NCBI GenBank assembly: GCA_002292895.1
Contig: DBCE01000039.1
Location: 3,180 to 23,358, forward strand
From: Phycisphaerales bacterium UBA966
Lineage (GTDB): Bacteria; Planctomycetota; Phycisphaerae; Phycisphaerales; SM1A02
Direction: 5' to 3'
DNA: 20,179 bases
The notes beneath the pieces are model-generated. The model was not told the DNA's origin and searched no databases. It was given only the letters and a program-made list of their open reading frames with translations. Below are positions 7,400 to 14,330 of this stretch, piece after piece. Both the position numbers and the translations under genes were made by a program. The stretch's first letter is position 1; every line of letters starts with the position of its first letter.

Positions 7400-8284
7400 T
7401 CACGCGGGAACGGGTTTTCCGCATTCGGGGCAGAGCGGGGCGTTGCCGCGGCGCGGGTAGCCGCACTCGCCGCACACGCTGCGCATCCATTGCATTCGCG
7501 CTTGACGTGTGGCGAGTAGTACGAGCGCTGGTCCGCACAAGAGCACCATGGTTGTTGTTCCCGCAATAATCGCCCACCAACTGCCCCAACTGCAGTAGCA
7601 GGTGTCGCGTCGTATGGCCAGCACATAGGTTGGCGCCGCGATTGCTACTTCGACGCAACTGCCGGCAAACAACCATCGCACCCAACGCGTGATCGCTCCC
7701 GGATGGCGCGATGAACCAGCGTAGGAAAGCAGCCACGCCCACAACACGCCAATCGCTACCCATGCGCAGAGCAGTGTGACCGGATGGATGATCCACACAA
7801 GAACATTGCCATTCGGTCCAATCACCCCGGTGTCGCGCAATACAAATGTCAACAGATCTCCAGCGGTGAACAGAATGCCCAATGCACACGCACTCCCAAT
7901 GGCCGCAGCCCCAGCAATCGACCCGCGCAATGATCGCCCCTCGTCGCCGGGCTGCCATCGCTTGCATACCGGCGCGATCAGCAATACCGGCATTGCGGAG
8001 AACGTGACCGCGATGCAGATCATCGCGGCACTCTCGATCCGTAACTGGAACATCTCTCCAAGCAGTGCCATGATGACATCAGTCCATGCAGTCCACACAC
8101 TTTCGATCAGCTCAAGGCCGCTGCCGTTTGGGCTGTAGGTCGTCGATCCACTGGTAGCCGTGCTATTGGTTGGAGCGGTTGCCCGTGTCATCCAATCAGC
8201 GGCGACAGCCAACACCCCGCCGATCCCTGTGCTCACAACCACACCAACTACGAATGTCAGAACTCCCATCCCAAACAGCGCCAT
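7400..8284 (-). CDS. Multi-pass membrane protein with C-terminal zinc ribbon
   Basis: This 294-residue protein of unknown function has several hydrophobic segments (near 5-28, then about 85-110, 125-150, 165-190 and 225-255) and ends in a cytoplasmic-looking zinc ribbon. The four cysteines are Cys271, Cys274, Cys285 and Cys288 in the pattern CxxCGYPRRGNAPLCPEC. Short ribbons of this CGY...CPEC form often end or start membrane proteins in planctomycetes (from memory). I chose the ATG at 8284 because it leaves 23 bases after the upstream hydrolase and has a GGTGGGGGC stretch before it. The open frame continues to 8386 but would overlap the hydrolase by 79 bases with non-hydrophobic sequence. 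It is probably the last gene of a three-gene operon. The residues 35-55 stretch is Ser/Thr-rich and likely lies outside the membrane. Confidence 0.75.
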   Translation of the reverse strand: MALFGMGVLTFVVGVVVSTGIGGVLAVAADWMTRATAPTNSTATSGSTTYSPNGSGLELIESVWTAWTDVIMALLGEMFQLRIESAAMICIAVTFSAMPVLLIAPVCKRWQPGDEGRSLRGSIAGAAAIGSACALGILFTAGDLLTFVLRDTGVIGPNGNVLVWIIHPVTLLCAWVAIGVLWAWLLSYAGSSRHPGAITRWVRWLFAGSCVEVAIAAPTYVLAIRRDTCYCSWGSWWAIIAGTTTMVLLCGPALVLLATRQARMQWMRSVCGECGYPRRGNAPLCPECGKPVPA

Positions 8285-8307
8285 CACGCGCTTGCCCCCA
8301 CCGAAGT

Positions 8308-9111
8308 TCACTTCGCCGCACCCTTGTGTTGCGCGAACATCCACATCAGCACACCGTCTGCTTCGGTCGTGTAGGCCTTCGTCCACGCCTCATGTCCAAC
8401 GCCCGGATATTCACGAACGGTGACTGAACCACCGGCAGCACGCACCGCGTCTGCCATCGTGCGGCTGCAGGCAATCGGCACCACCGGGTCATCAATGCCA
8501 TGCGCCACCAACACCGGAAGCCCGCGCAAACGACCAGCACGCGCCGGATCGCCTCCGCCGCAGATGCTTGCCATCGCTGCAAATTTCTGTGGCGTTCGCA
8601 CCGCAAGATCGAACGCGCCGAACCCGCCCATGGAAATCCCCGTGAGGTACACGCGCGCCGGATCCACCGGCTTCGTGCGCATGACTTCATCGATCGCTAG
8701 CTGCACTGCGTGAAGTGCACGCGTGGGTGAAGTCTTCGTCTTGAGCCCCTCGCTCCACTTGGCCTTTCCTTCGCCATCAAGCGCAATGTCAACCCAACGC
8801 TCGTCCGCCGGGCATTGCACCGCCAGCACGAAACATGGGTTCTTCGCTTGAAATGCTTCGCTTCCCGCGTCATTCACAAAGTGCTTCAGTTGCGCTTCGT
8901 TGTCGCTGCCGCGCTCGCCGCTTCCATGCAGAAACACAATGAGCGGCACCCGGACCCCGCCTTCGATGGCACTGGCGCGCGGCTCGACCAGTCGGTACCC
9001 GTAGCTCACGGCGGCGGCATCACCCACGACAGGCAACGTCACGCGTCCGGCACTCGGCACCGCTCCCATTACGCCTGCGGTAAGCAACACATGGGTGACT
9101 GCGCGCATCAT
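8308..9111 (-). CDS. Secreted alpha/beta hydrolase (esterase/prolyl-oligopeptidase-like)
   Basis: This 267-residue alpha/beta-hydrolase has a hydrophobic N-terminus (about residues 5-20) that fits a signal peptide, so it probably acts in the periplasm. The oxyanion loop is LHGSGERG at 61-68. The nucleophile is Ser160 in GISMGGFG, the acid Asp207 or Asp208 in HGIDDPVVP, and the base His240 in GVGHEAW, a complete triad in the right order. The LHGSGERG plus GISMGGFG combination is usual in the carbohydrate-esterase/phospholipase-like group often annotated as prolyl oligopeptidase family or PHB-depolymerase-like. The true substrate cannot be read from sequence; polysaccharide-linked or feruloyl-type esters are possible. 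The ion-channel gene ends one base before its start codon, so translation is likely coupled. A second ATG follows immediately (9106-9108). Confidence 0.88.
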   Translation of the reverse strand: MMRAVTHVLLTAGVMGAVPSAGRVTLPVVGDAAAVSYGYRLVEPRASAIEGGVRVPLIVFLHGSGERGSDNEAQLKHFVNDAGSEAFQAKNPCFVLAVQCPADERWVDIALDGEGKAKWSEGLKTKTSPTRALHAVQLAIDEVMRTKPVDPARVYLTGISMGGFGAFDLAVRTPQKFAAMASICGGGDPARAGRLRGLPVLVAHGIDDPVVPIACSRTMADAVRAAGGSVTVREYPGVGHEAWTKAYTTEADGVLMWMFAQHKGAAK

Positions 9112-9112
9112 G

Positions 9113-9781
9113 TCATGGCTTCTCCGTCATATCTTCTGCCGAGGCCGCTGACACCATGCGCGCCAAGAAGATCGCCGGGAACATCACCCCGGTCATGGCT
9201 TCTAGAGTGCACGCCAGGCGAGCCCAGGAACTTCGCGGAGTGACGTCCGCAAATCCCGAAGTAGTCAACGTAGAAAAACTAAACCACAAGTAGTCAATCC
9301 ACCGGCCGATCGGATACTCCGGAGTAGCCCCCGGAACGCGGTAAGCGTTCTGATCCAAGATGGCGATCCGTTGGTGCACCATGGTGAATGCAATGCCGAT
9401 CAGTAGGTAACTCGCTGCACCAAGGAAGATTCGCGAGTCACCGTGCGTGCTGCGGCTGAGTGCCGCACGGGCGATGGCTACCGCGGTCACGATATTGGAA
9501 AATGCCACCAAGAACCCCGGTACCACATGATCGTGCAGGGTGACATCGCGGCCATCAATGATCAATATCGCAATCGCAACGACACTGGGCACGGCCACTA
9601 CGGCGGCCCACCACCGTCCGCCGACTACAAAGACGGCCGCAACGCTGGCAATGGTGACAAACAGCGTTGTCGAAATTGGCGGGAAAGGGCGCTCCTTGAT
9701 GGTCACCGGCGCAGTGCATAGGCCGAAGATGAGGAACAGCAGGATCGTCGGCGCGAGTTTGATTTTGGGTAAACGCGTCAT
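9113..9781 (-). CDS. Pore-loop ion channel-like membrane protein with altered selectivity filter
   Basis: This 222-residue protein has about five hydrophobic segments (near 9-22, 38-54, 57-76, 88-108 and 118-138), then a pore loop and a last helix (about 188-212). The pore region reads FSTLTTSGFADVTP at 169-182, which lines up with the TVGYGD-x-x-P signature of two-helix potassium channels (Ion_trans_2/KcsA type) as T174-S175-G176-F177-A178-D179. The second filter glycine is replaced by Ala, so normal K+ selectivity is doubtful, while the Asp and the following TP are kept. There is no cytosolic RCK/TrkA-N domain, so gating is unknown. It is the first gene of the minus-strand operon. The start has no clear ribosome-binding site. 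It could instead be a non-conducting relative. Confidence 0.75.
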   Translation of the reverse strand: MTRLPKIKLAPTILLFLIFGLCTAPVTIKERPFPPISTTLFVTIASVAAVFVVGGRWWAAVVAVPSVVAIAILIIDGRDVTLHDHVVPGFLVAFSNIVTAVAIARAALSRSTHGDSRIFLGAASYLLIGIAFTMVHQRIAILDQNAYRVPGATPEYPIGRWIDYLWFSFSTLTTSGFADVTPRSSWARLACTLEAMTGVMFPAIFLARMVSAASAEDMTEKP

Positions 9782-9924
9782 CTGCGCCGCAGACTACCGT
9801 TAACCCGCCGCACGTCTGTACGCGGCGAAGATCTGCTAGCCGTTCACCCCGGTGCGTCCCCGCGCCCAATCTGCATCGTGCCTATTCCCGCGCCGCGCCC
9901 GCTCGCGCTCCGTCATCCTTGCCC
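9782..9924. promoter_or_regulatory. Leader/promoter region of the channel-hydrolase-zinc ribbon operon
   Basis: These 143 bases lie between the start of the minus-strand channel gene and the terminator of the next gene. The terminator isolates the operon from upstream transcription, so its promoter should lie here. I cannot fix the boxes. Confidence 0.35.
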
Positions 9925-9968
9925 AAAAACAGTGCCGGAGTCCACGCTTCTCAGCTTGGACTCCGGCA
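9925..9968 (-). terminator. Rho-independent terminator of the PEP-CTERM gene
   Basis: A 12-bp perfect stem (TGCCGGAGTCCA at 9933-9944 with TGGACTCCGGCA at 9957-9968) encloses a 12-base loop. Read on the minus strand it is followed by ACTGTTTTTGGG, a T-run at 9925-9929 on the opposite strand. It lies 30 bases past the stop of the PEP-CTERM gene, in the right orientation for it. Confidence 0.85.
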
Positions 9969-9998
9969 TGGATCGATTGGTTACACGAGTCTTCTCGA

Positions 9999-10622
9999 TC
10001 ATCCGCGCCGGCGGCGACCGGCTGCGTATCCCGCAAGGGCTAGCAGCGCGATGGCACCAGGCGTCGGAACGGGTGCAAATCCGATATCCATATTGTCCAT
10101 TCCCAGGAAGTTTGCATTCGCTCCGGGGCCCACTGGCGAAATGCTGATCCGCGTGATCGCGGCATCGTTTGACCAGAACCCTGCAAACGTATCCGACCCA
10201 GTCACGGTGCGCACAAACTGTGTGCCATCAGAAAGCGCCAGAGTCACGTAACCACCCACCGACTGGCCGGATCCATTCTTAAAGAAGTAATCCGCGCCGA
10301 TTCCAAAGACTTGACCTGATGCAAATGCGACACTGATCGAACGCCCTGCTTGCATGGTGTGGAGCGCGTTGTCGTAGGAATCAAGTCCGCCGATCGCGCT
10401 GGCAGTCCATGCCGCTTCGGAGCCAACTTTCCCCGTCAAGCTGTCGGACGTGAGCCCAGGAATGACCGTGGAGAAGTCTTCGCGGATCACCGCCGTGTCA
10501 CTGCGCATGGTGGCCCATATGGCAAACGTTGCTCGCGAATCGCACACGGTCACGGACGCAAATGCTGGCGACGCCGCAACCGCTGTAGCAACAGCAGCAA
10601 TGAATAACTTGGATCCAAACAT
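9999..10622 (-). CDS. PEP-CTERM sorting domain protein, secreted
   Basis: This 207-residue exported protein has a signal peptide at residues 1-22 (MFGSKLF, hydrophobic core, ASPAFA cleavage site). Its C-terminus has the PEP-CTERM sorting signal: VPTPG at about 183-187, a hydrophobic helix and the basic end GRRRRG. Such proteins are processed by an exosortase and anchored or released at the cell surface, usually together with exopolysaccharide. The body is beta-rich and Gly/Ser-rich (a lectin-like or DUF-type jelly roll is plausible) with no catalytic motif I can name. AAGGA lies about 12 bases before the ATG. It is monocistronic by its position: its own upstream region and a strong terminator after it. 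No exosortase gene is in the window. Confidence 0.88.
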   Translation of the reverse strand: MFGSKLFIAAVATAVAASPAFASVTVCDSRATFAIWATMRSDTAVIREDFSTVIPGLTSDSLTGKVGSEAAWTASAIGGLDSYDNALHTMQAGRSISVAFASGQVFGIGADYFFKNGSGQSVGGYVTLALSDGTQFVRTVTGSDTFAGFWSNDAAITRISISPVGPGANANFLGMDNMDIGFAPVPTPGAIALLALAGYAAGRRRRG

Positions 10623-10831
10623 CGGGGAATCCTTGGCAGGGGTTTACATTGATGGATTGCCTCCGATTGGAAACGGCAGCCATCGGAGAAGAACATCGGG
10701 AGTATGTACCGATGTCGAAGATGCGCAAGTATCCCTTGACTCAATCTGCACTTATGCCGACCGAGTGGGTGTCATAACCGCAAAGGGTCTGGGTGAGCGA
10801 TCGCCGCTCTCAGGCCTCTTCCCACGCCGCA
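10623..10831. promoter_or_regulatory. Intergenic region upstream of the PEP-CTERM gene
   Basis: These 209 bases lie between two minus-strand genes. They contain a 7-bp inverted repeat (ACATCGG at 10693-10699, CCGATGT at 10709-10715, 9-base loop), 71-93 bases before the PEP-CTERM start, which could be an operator or a leader hairpin. The stretch just after the lectin stop shows only a weak dyad (GAGCG...CGCTC, around 10796-10809) with no T-run. No small gene is apparent. Confidence 0.35.
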
Positions 10832-11899
10832 TTACTTGCACAGACCCCAGTCGCCAAGCAGGATCCCAAGGTCGGAACCGGCCACGATTCCATCGTGGTC
10901 AAGGTCGCTGCGAATGATCGCCTGCGCCCAATCGCCAAGCAAAATGCCGAGATCGGCGCCCGCAACAACTCCATCATTATTGATATCGCTGCCGCATGTT
11001 GGAGGCGGTGGCGTTCCGCCGGCAATCTCAATCACGGCCAAATGCAGGTAGGTTCCGCCGGAGTCCGGCATGTCGTTCCACGTGCCTTGGGTGCCGAGCA
11101 TTTCCGCGACATCTTCGCCAGAACCTGCATTGTTCGGCTCGCCGGCGTTCCAGTTGCTGTAATTCGCGGGCGTTCCGTCCGGCCACGCAAAGGTGCCTTC
11201 ACTGGCAATGTCGTTGAAGCCAATCCACAAGCGTTGTGAAGTGCCTCCATAACTGCCAAAGTTCTGTTGGATGAAGTCATTCTCCGCCTGGTCCGCAATG
11301 GATGCCAAATGCCCACCAAACATCTGCGCAGTTGCTTCCGCTGCCGCCCACGATGCAACGTTGAGGCCAATGTATCGATTCCCATTCACCGGGTTGGTGA
11401 CATCCACCAGCGGAACCACTGCGCCAACCGTGAATGAGCCAGAACCGAAACCGGTTGCTGCGTATGAGCCAACGCGAATGGTGTAGGTGGTCCCCGCAGT
11501 TGCCCCAAACTGCAGTTTGCTTTGCAGGCTGCAACTGTCATCATTGCAGGCGATAGTTGAGTCAAGCGTTGGACATCCGCAGCCGGGATACGCAGCCATC
11601 TTGGTGTCCAGTGTTGTTCCGCCGCACAGCGCCACCTCAATCAATCCCGTGGCCGGCGCCGTCCAGCAGAACCAGACATCGTTAAATATCTGCGTCACAC
11701 TGAAGAACAAGCAAGCGGCATCCGAGTTGCCGTCAGTAGTTGCGCCAACATTACTGAATTGAAATGTTCCGTAGCCAGCGATGGGTGTTGCAGCCGAGCA
11801 TGCATCGTTCTGTGCGTTGGCTGTCGAGCATGCAAAGACGGCGCATGCAGCGATTGCGAGATTGCTACGGACAACCCGGGGCACCTGGATCTTGGTCAT
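10832..11899 (-). CDS. Secreted C-type lectin-domain protein with C-terminal dockerin-like repeats
   Basis: This 355-residue secreted protein has a signal peptide at 1-29 (basic start, AIAACAVFACSTANA). Residues 33-160 form a Cys-rich beta domain starting NDACSAATPI, like the PPC-type domains of secreted planctomycete proteins. Residues 170-293 form a C-type lectin domain: W/AEA helix, GGHLASI, WIGFND, the Ca/sugar site EPN (254-256) and WND (274-276). EPN is the mannose-type motif. A Pro linker (297-300) leads to two Ca-binding dockerin-like repeats, DINNDG...DLGILLGDW (305-324) and DLDHDG...DLGILLGDW (332-351), closed by Cys302 and Cys354. The start is the ATG at 11899 with GCAGGA upstream; the frame continues upstream to 11983 without signal-like sequence. 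A surface glycan-binding role is likely; the ligand is unknown. Confidence 0.9.
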   Translation of the reverse strand: MTKIQVPRVVRSNLAIAACAVFACSTANAQNDACSAATPIAGYGTFQFSNVGATTDGNSDAACLFFSVTQIFNDVWFCWTAPATGLIEVALCGGTTLDTKMAAYPGCGCPTLDSTIACNDDSCSLQSKLQFGATAGTTYTIRVGSYAATGFGSGSFTVGAVVPLVDVTNPVNGNRYIGLNVASWAAAEATAQMFGGHLASIADQAENDFIQQNFGSYGGTSQRLWIGFNDIASEGTFAWPDGTPANYSNWNAGEPNNAGSGEDVAEMLGTQGTWNDMPDSGGTYLHLAVIEIAGGTPPPPTCGSDINNDGVVAGADLGILLGDWAQAIIRSDLDHDGIVAGSDLGILLGDWGLCK

Positions 11900-12090
11900 G
11901 ATGTTCGTTCCTGCACTATTGCCTACGGAATGCCGGCAGCCGATGCCGCGGCGCAATGCAATTGTGCCACAGACCGCCACCAACTCATCGACAATTGCCC
12001 GAAGTTTCGCAGGGATCGTTGGCTACCCCCTTCTGAGAGCCGCCGATCGCCACTCGGAGGTACGATTTTTGTTGCCAAAGGGCACTCCCC
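11900..12090. promoter_or_regulatory. Divergent promoter region between the lectin gene and the envelope operon
   Basis: These 191 bases drive the lectin gene leftward and the CsgG-like gene rightward. An 8-bp inverted repeat, GCAATTGT (11958-11965) and ACAATTGC (11991-11998) with 25 bases between, lies near the middle and could hold a regulator for both. An AAAGGG about ten bases before 12091 serves as ribosome-binding site for the plus-strand gene. Confidence 0.4.
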
Positions 12091-14319
12091 ATGAACAACA
12101 TGACCCGTTCTGTCTGGCGTCCGGTCCGCTTCGCACTTCTTGTGGCTGGCATGGTTGGCACAGGCCCATTGATGGCGGCGGCCGCATCAGTCGCTCTGTC
12201 CACCGGGCAGTCGCCGCCGACGGCTTCGGTTGCAGAGAAGCCTCGGTTGGCAATTCGCGCCATCGCAGCAACACCTGCGGTTACTGCGCAGGCCAAAGTT
12301 GACGGTACCGACAACGCACTCATGCAGATCGAGCAGGGCGCCGATGTGCAACTGCTGAGTGCCATTGAAGCCACGCGGCGATTTGAAATCGTTGCGCGCG
12401 CCGATCTTCCCAGCATCATCAAGGAACAAGACCTCACCCAAAGTGGCAATGTCAACGTCCTTGATCCACAGGCCGCGCGCGCATTTCAACTCGCTGGCGC
12501 GCGCTACGTTGCCACGCTGACCATCAGTAATTACCAGGAAGTAGTTGAAAGAACTGATCTCCTCAATCAATTTGGAACATCAAAGGCTGAGCGCCGCACC
12601 ATCAACCTGCAAGCCGTGCTGAAGATCTTTGATAGCACTACTGGTTCACTGTTTCGTTCAACGCAAGTCACACTCTCTGAAAGTGCAGTCAATGAGATCA
12701 TGCCGGGCGTTGAGCAGAAGGGCGTGAAGACCAATGTGGTGCTTGGTGCCGTAGCGAAGAAATTGGCATCCGATGTAGCTAATGCCATCGCCGATTCACT
12801 CGCGCCCGCTCGTGTCATTGGTTACACCCTCGGCCAAATCACCTTCAATCGGAGTGCCGAAAGCGGTGTCTCAGCGGGCCAAATTTACGAAGTATTTGTG
12901 CCCGGAAGCGCCATGATTGACCCAGATACCGGCGAGCAACTTGGTGCCGAGGAAGTGCATGTCGGTTGGGCGCGCGTCACTGACGCAGGTGCGCGCTTCT
13001 CCACCGCGCAAGCGATCGAAGACCGTGGAATTGATCGCGGCTCCATGTTGCGTTTGCGCACGCAAGGTTTGCCCGCCGGCGTCGATCCAAATGCGAAGGC
13101 CACTGGGTCATCGGCGAGCGCGCCCGGCGCAGCGAGTACGTCTGCATCACCAAGTGCACCCGCAAGCGCTCCGACCGCCAACGCCCCCGCCACAAACCCT
13201 CCCTCTGCAACCGCCCCGACCACAACGGATCCCGCTGCGATCGCTCCCGCTGCATCAGCCCCCATCCGCATGGCGATCTTCGTGAAGCAGCGCCCCGTCT
13301 CAGTTGCGCCGGAAAAAGTCTCTGTCTTTGAAGACCTTGTATCGGCCGATTCCACCGGCCCCGGCGTGCAGATCATTCGCCGAGAAGACTTGGTGAACGC
13401 CGTCAATCGCCTCGCGCCCGCGGGTCCAAATGCGGGCACCGACCTGCTTGGTTCCGAGGCCGTTGATCGCATCCTCTCCAACCAAACGTCAGCCGTGCAA
13501 TTGGCTGCGCAGATGAAGGCCGATGTCATTCTCACTGCATCGATCACCGCGCTGCAACGCTTTAAGCGTCACCTGGATGACCCAACCACCGGCACCCACA
13601 CGGATGTCGATCAATGGACGCTGGTCACGACCTATGGCCTCATTGACGGCGTCACCGGCGCGAGCCTCGCAGCGGGCACGGTCCAATCCGACTACGCCAA
13701 GCGCGACACCCCTGAGCTCAAGGTCGAAGTGGATGCCATTGACGTGTTGCTTCGTGATGCCGCAAGCCGCATCGGTGCCGCGGTGCGCGCCACGGTCGCG
13801 GACACGCGCACGCGCCTAGCAGCAGCTCCGGCAGCGGACGTCATGGTGAAGTTCACCGCCGTGCTTGCGGATCTCAGCATCCCGGATGTGCGCACCAACG
13901 AAGCCGGCGAATACGTGGTCGGTGCCAACAACTACAACTTACAGCCAATGAATGTGCTGGTGAAGGTGGATGGCGTAGCAATGGGCGCTGCACCGGGCGC
14001 ATTCCCGCTGCGCCCCGGTCTGCACCGGGCGCGCTTTGAGCGCCCGGGCCTTGAGCCCATGGAGATGATGGTGAACGCGCGCGAAGGACTGGAAATCTCC
14101 GTGCCATTGCAGTTCACGCCAGAAGGCCGCGCCAATTGGCAGCGCGATGCCGTGTTCTTCAATGACCTCAAGAACGGTGCGGTCATGCGCGACGCCGAAC
14201 TCATCAAGGTTCGTGCTGTTGCAGACTTCCTCCGGCAGAGCAACATTCGTCTTGACACTACGAATGTGCAGAACCTCAACCTCGGCGGCCAGTCGATCTG
14301 GTGGCAACTCCTGCAGTGA
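12091..14319 (+). CDS. Large exported protein: two CsgG/LpoB-like domains and PEGA-like C-terminus
   Basis: This 742-residue exported protein has a signal peptide about 1-32 (FALLVAGMVGTGPLMAAAA) and no lipobox Cys. Residues 50-326 resemble the CsgG/curli-assembly and LpoB fold: PRLAIRAI strand, IEATRRFEIVARADLPSIIKEQ (a common segment in that superfamily), then LAGARYVATLTISNY and LQAVLKIFDSTTGSL. A 60-residue Ala/Pro/Ser/Thr-rich linker (about 333-391) follows. Residues 392-575 repeat the plan (IRMAIFVKQ, VQIIRREDLVNAVNR, MKADVILTASITAL, YGLIDGVTGASL). Residues about 620-675 (NVLVKVDGVAMGAAP..LRPGLHRARFERPG) look like a PEGA domain. It leads four cotranscribed envelope genes and probably works at the outer membrane/periplasm with them. 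CsgG pore formation is unlikely without the lipid anchor. The domain calls rest on visual similarity. Confidence 0.72.
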   Translation: MNNMTRSVWRPVRFALLVAGMVGTGPLMAAAASVALSTGQSPPTASVAEKPRLAIRAIAATPAVTAQAKVDGTDNALMQIEQGADVQLLSAIEATRRFEIVARADLPSIIKEQDLTQSGNVNVLDPQAARAFQLAGARYVATLTISNYQEVVERTDLLNQFGTSKAERRTINLQAVLKIFDSTTGSLFRSTQVTLSESAVNEIMPGVEQKGVKTNVVLGAVAKKLASDVANAIADSLAPARVIGYTLGQITFNRSAESGVSAGQIYEVFVPGSAMIDPDTGEQLGAEEVHVGWARVTDAGARFSTAQAIEDRGIDRGSMLRLRTQGLPAGVDPNAKATGSSASAPGAASTSASPSAPASAPTANAPATNPPSATAPTTTDPAAIAPAASAPIRMAIFVKQRPVSVAPEKVSVFEDLVSADSTGPGVQIIRREDLVNAVNRLAPAGPNAGTDLLGSEAVDRILSNQTSAVQLAAQMKADVILTASITALQRFKRHLDDPTTGTHTDVDQWTLVTTYGLIDGVTGASLAAGTVQSDYAKRDTPELKVEVDAIDVLLRDAASRIGAAVRATVADTRTRLAAAPAADVMVKFTAVLADLSIPDVRTNEAGEYVVGANNYNLQPMNVLVKVDGVAMGAAPGAFPLRPGLHRARFERPGLEPMEMMVNAREGLEISVPLQFTPEGRANWQRDAVFFNDLKNGAVMRDAELIKVRAVADFLRQSNIRLDTTNVQNLNLGGQSIWWQLLQ

Positions 14320-14330
14320 ACGGACAGTGC

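Noticed and set aside
8285..8386. Upstream extension of the zinc-ribbon membrane protein
   Set aside because: It would overlap the hydrolase by 79 bases, and its sequence is charged and not signal-like.
13075..13265. Ala/Pro/Ser-rich coding stretch considered as a DNA repeat array
   Set aside because: The bases do not repeat with a fixed period; it is a low-complexity protein linker.
12885..13547. Minus-strand frame of 220 codons in the CsgG-like gene
   Set aside because: It is a shadow of the Ala/Pro/Thr-rich linker and flanks; repetitive Ala/Gly/Val composition only.
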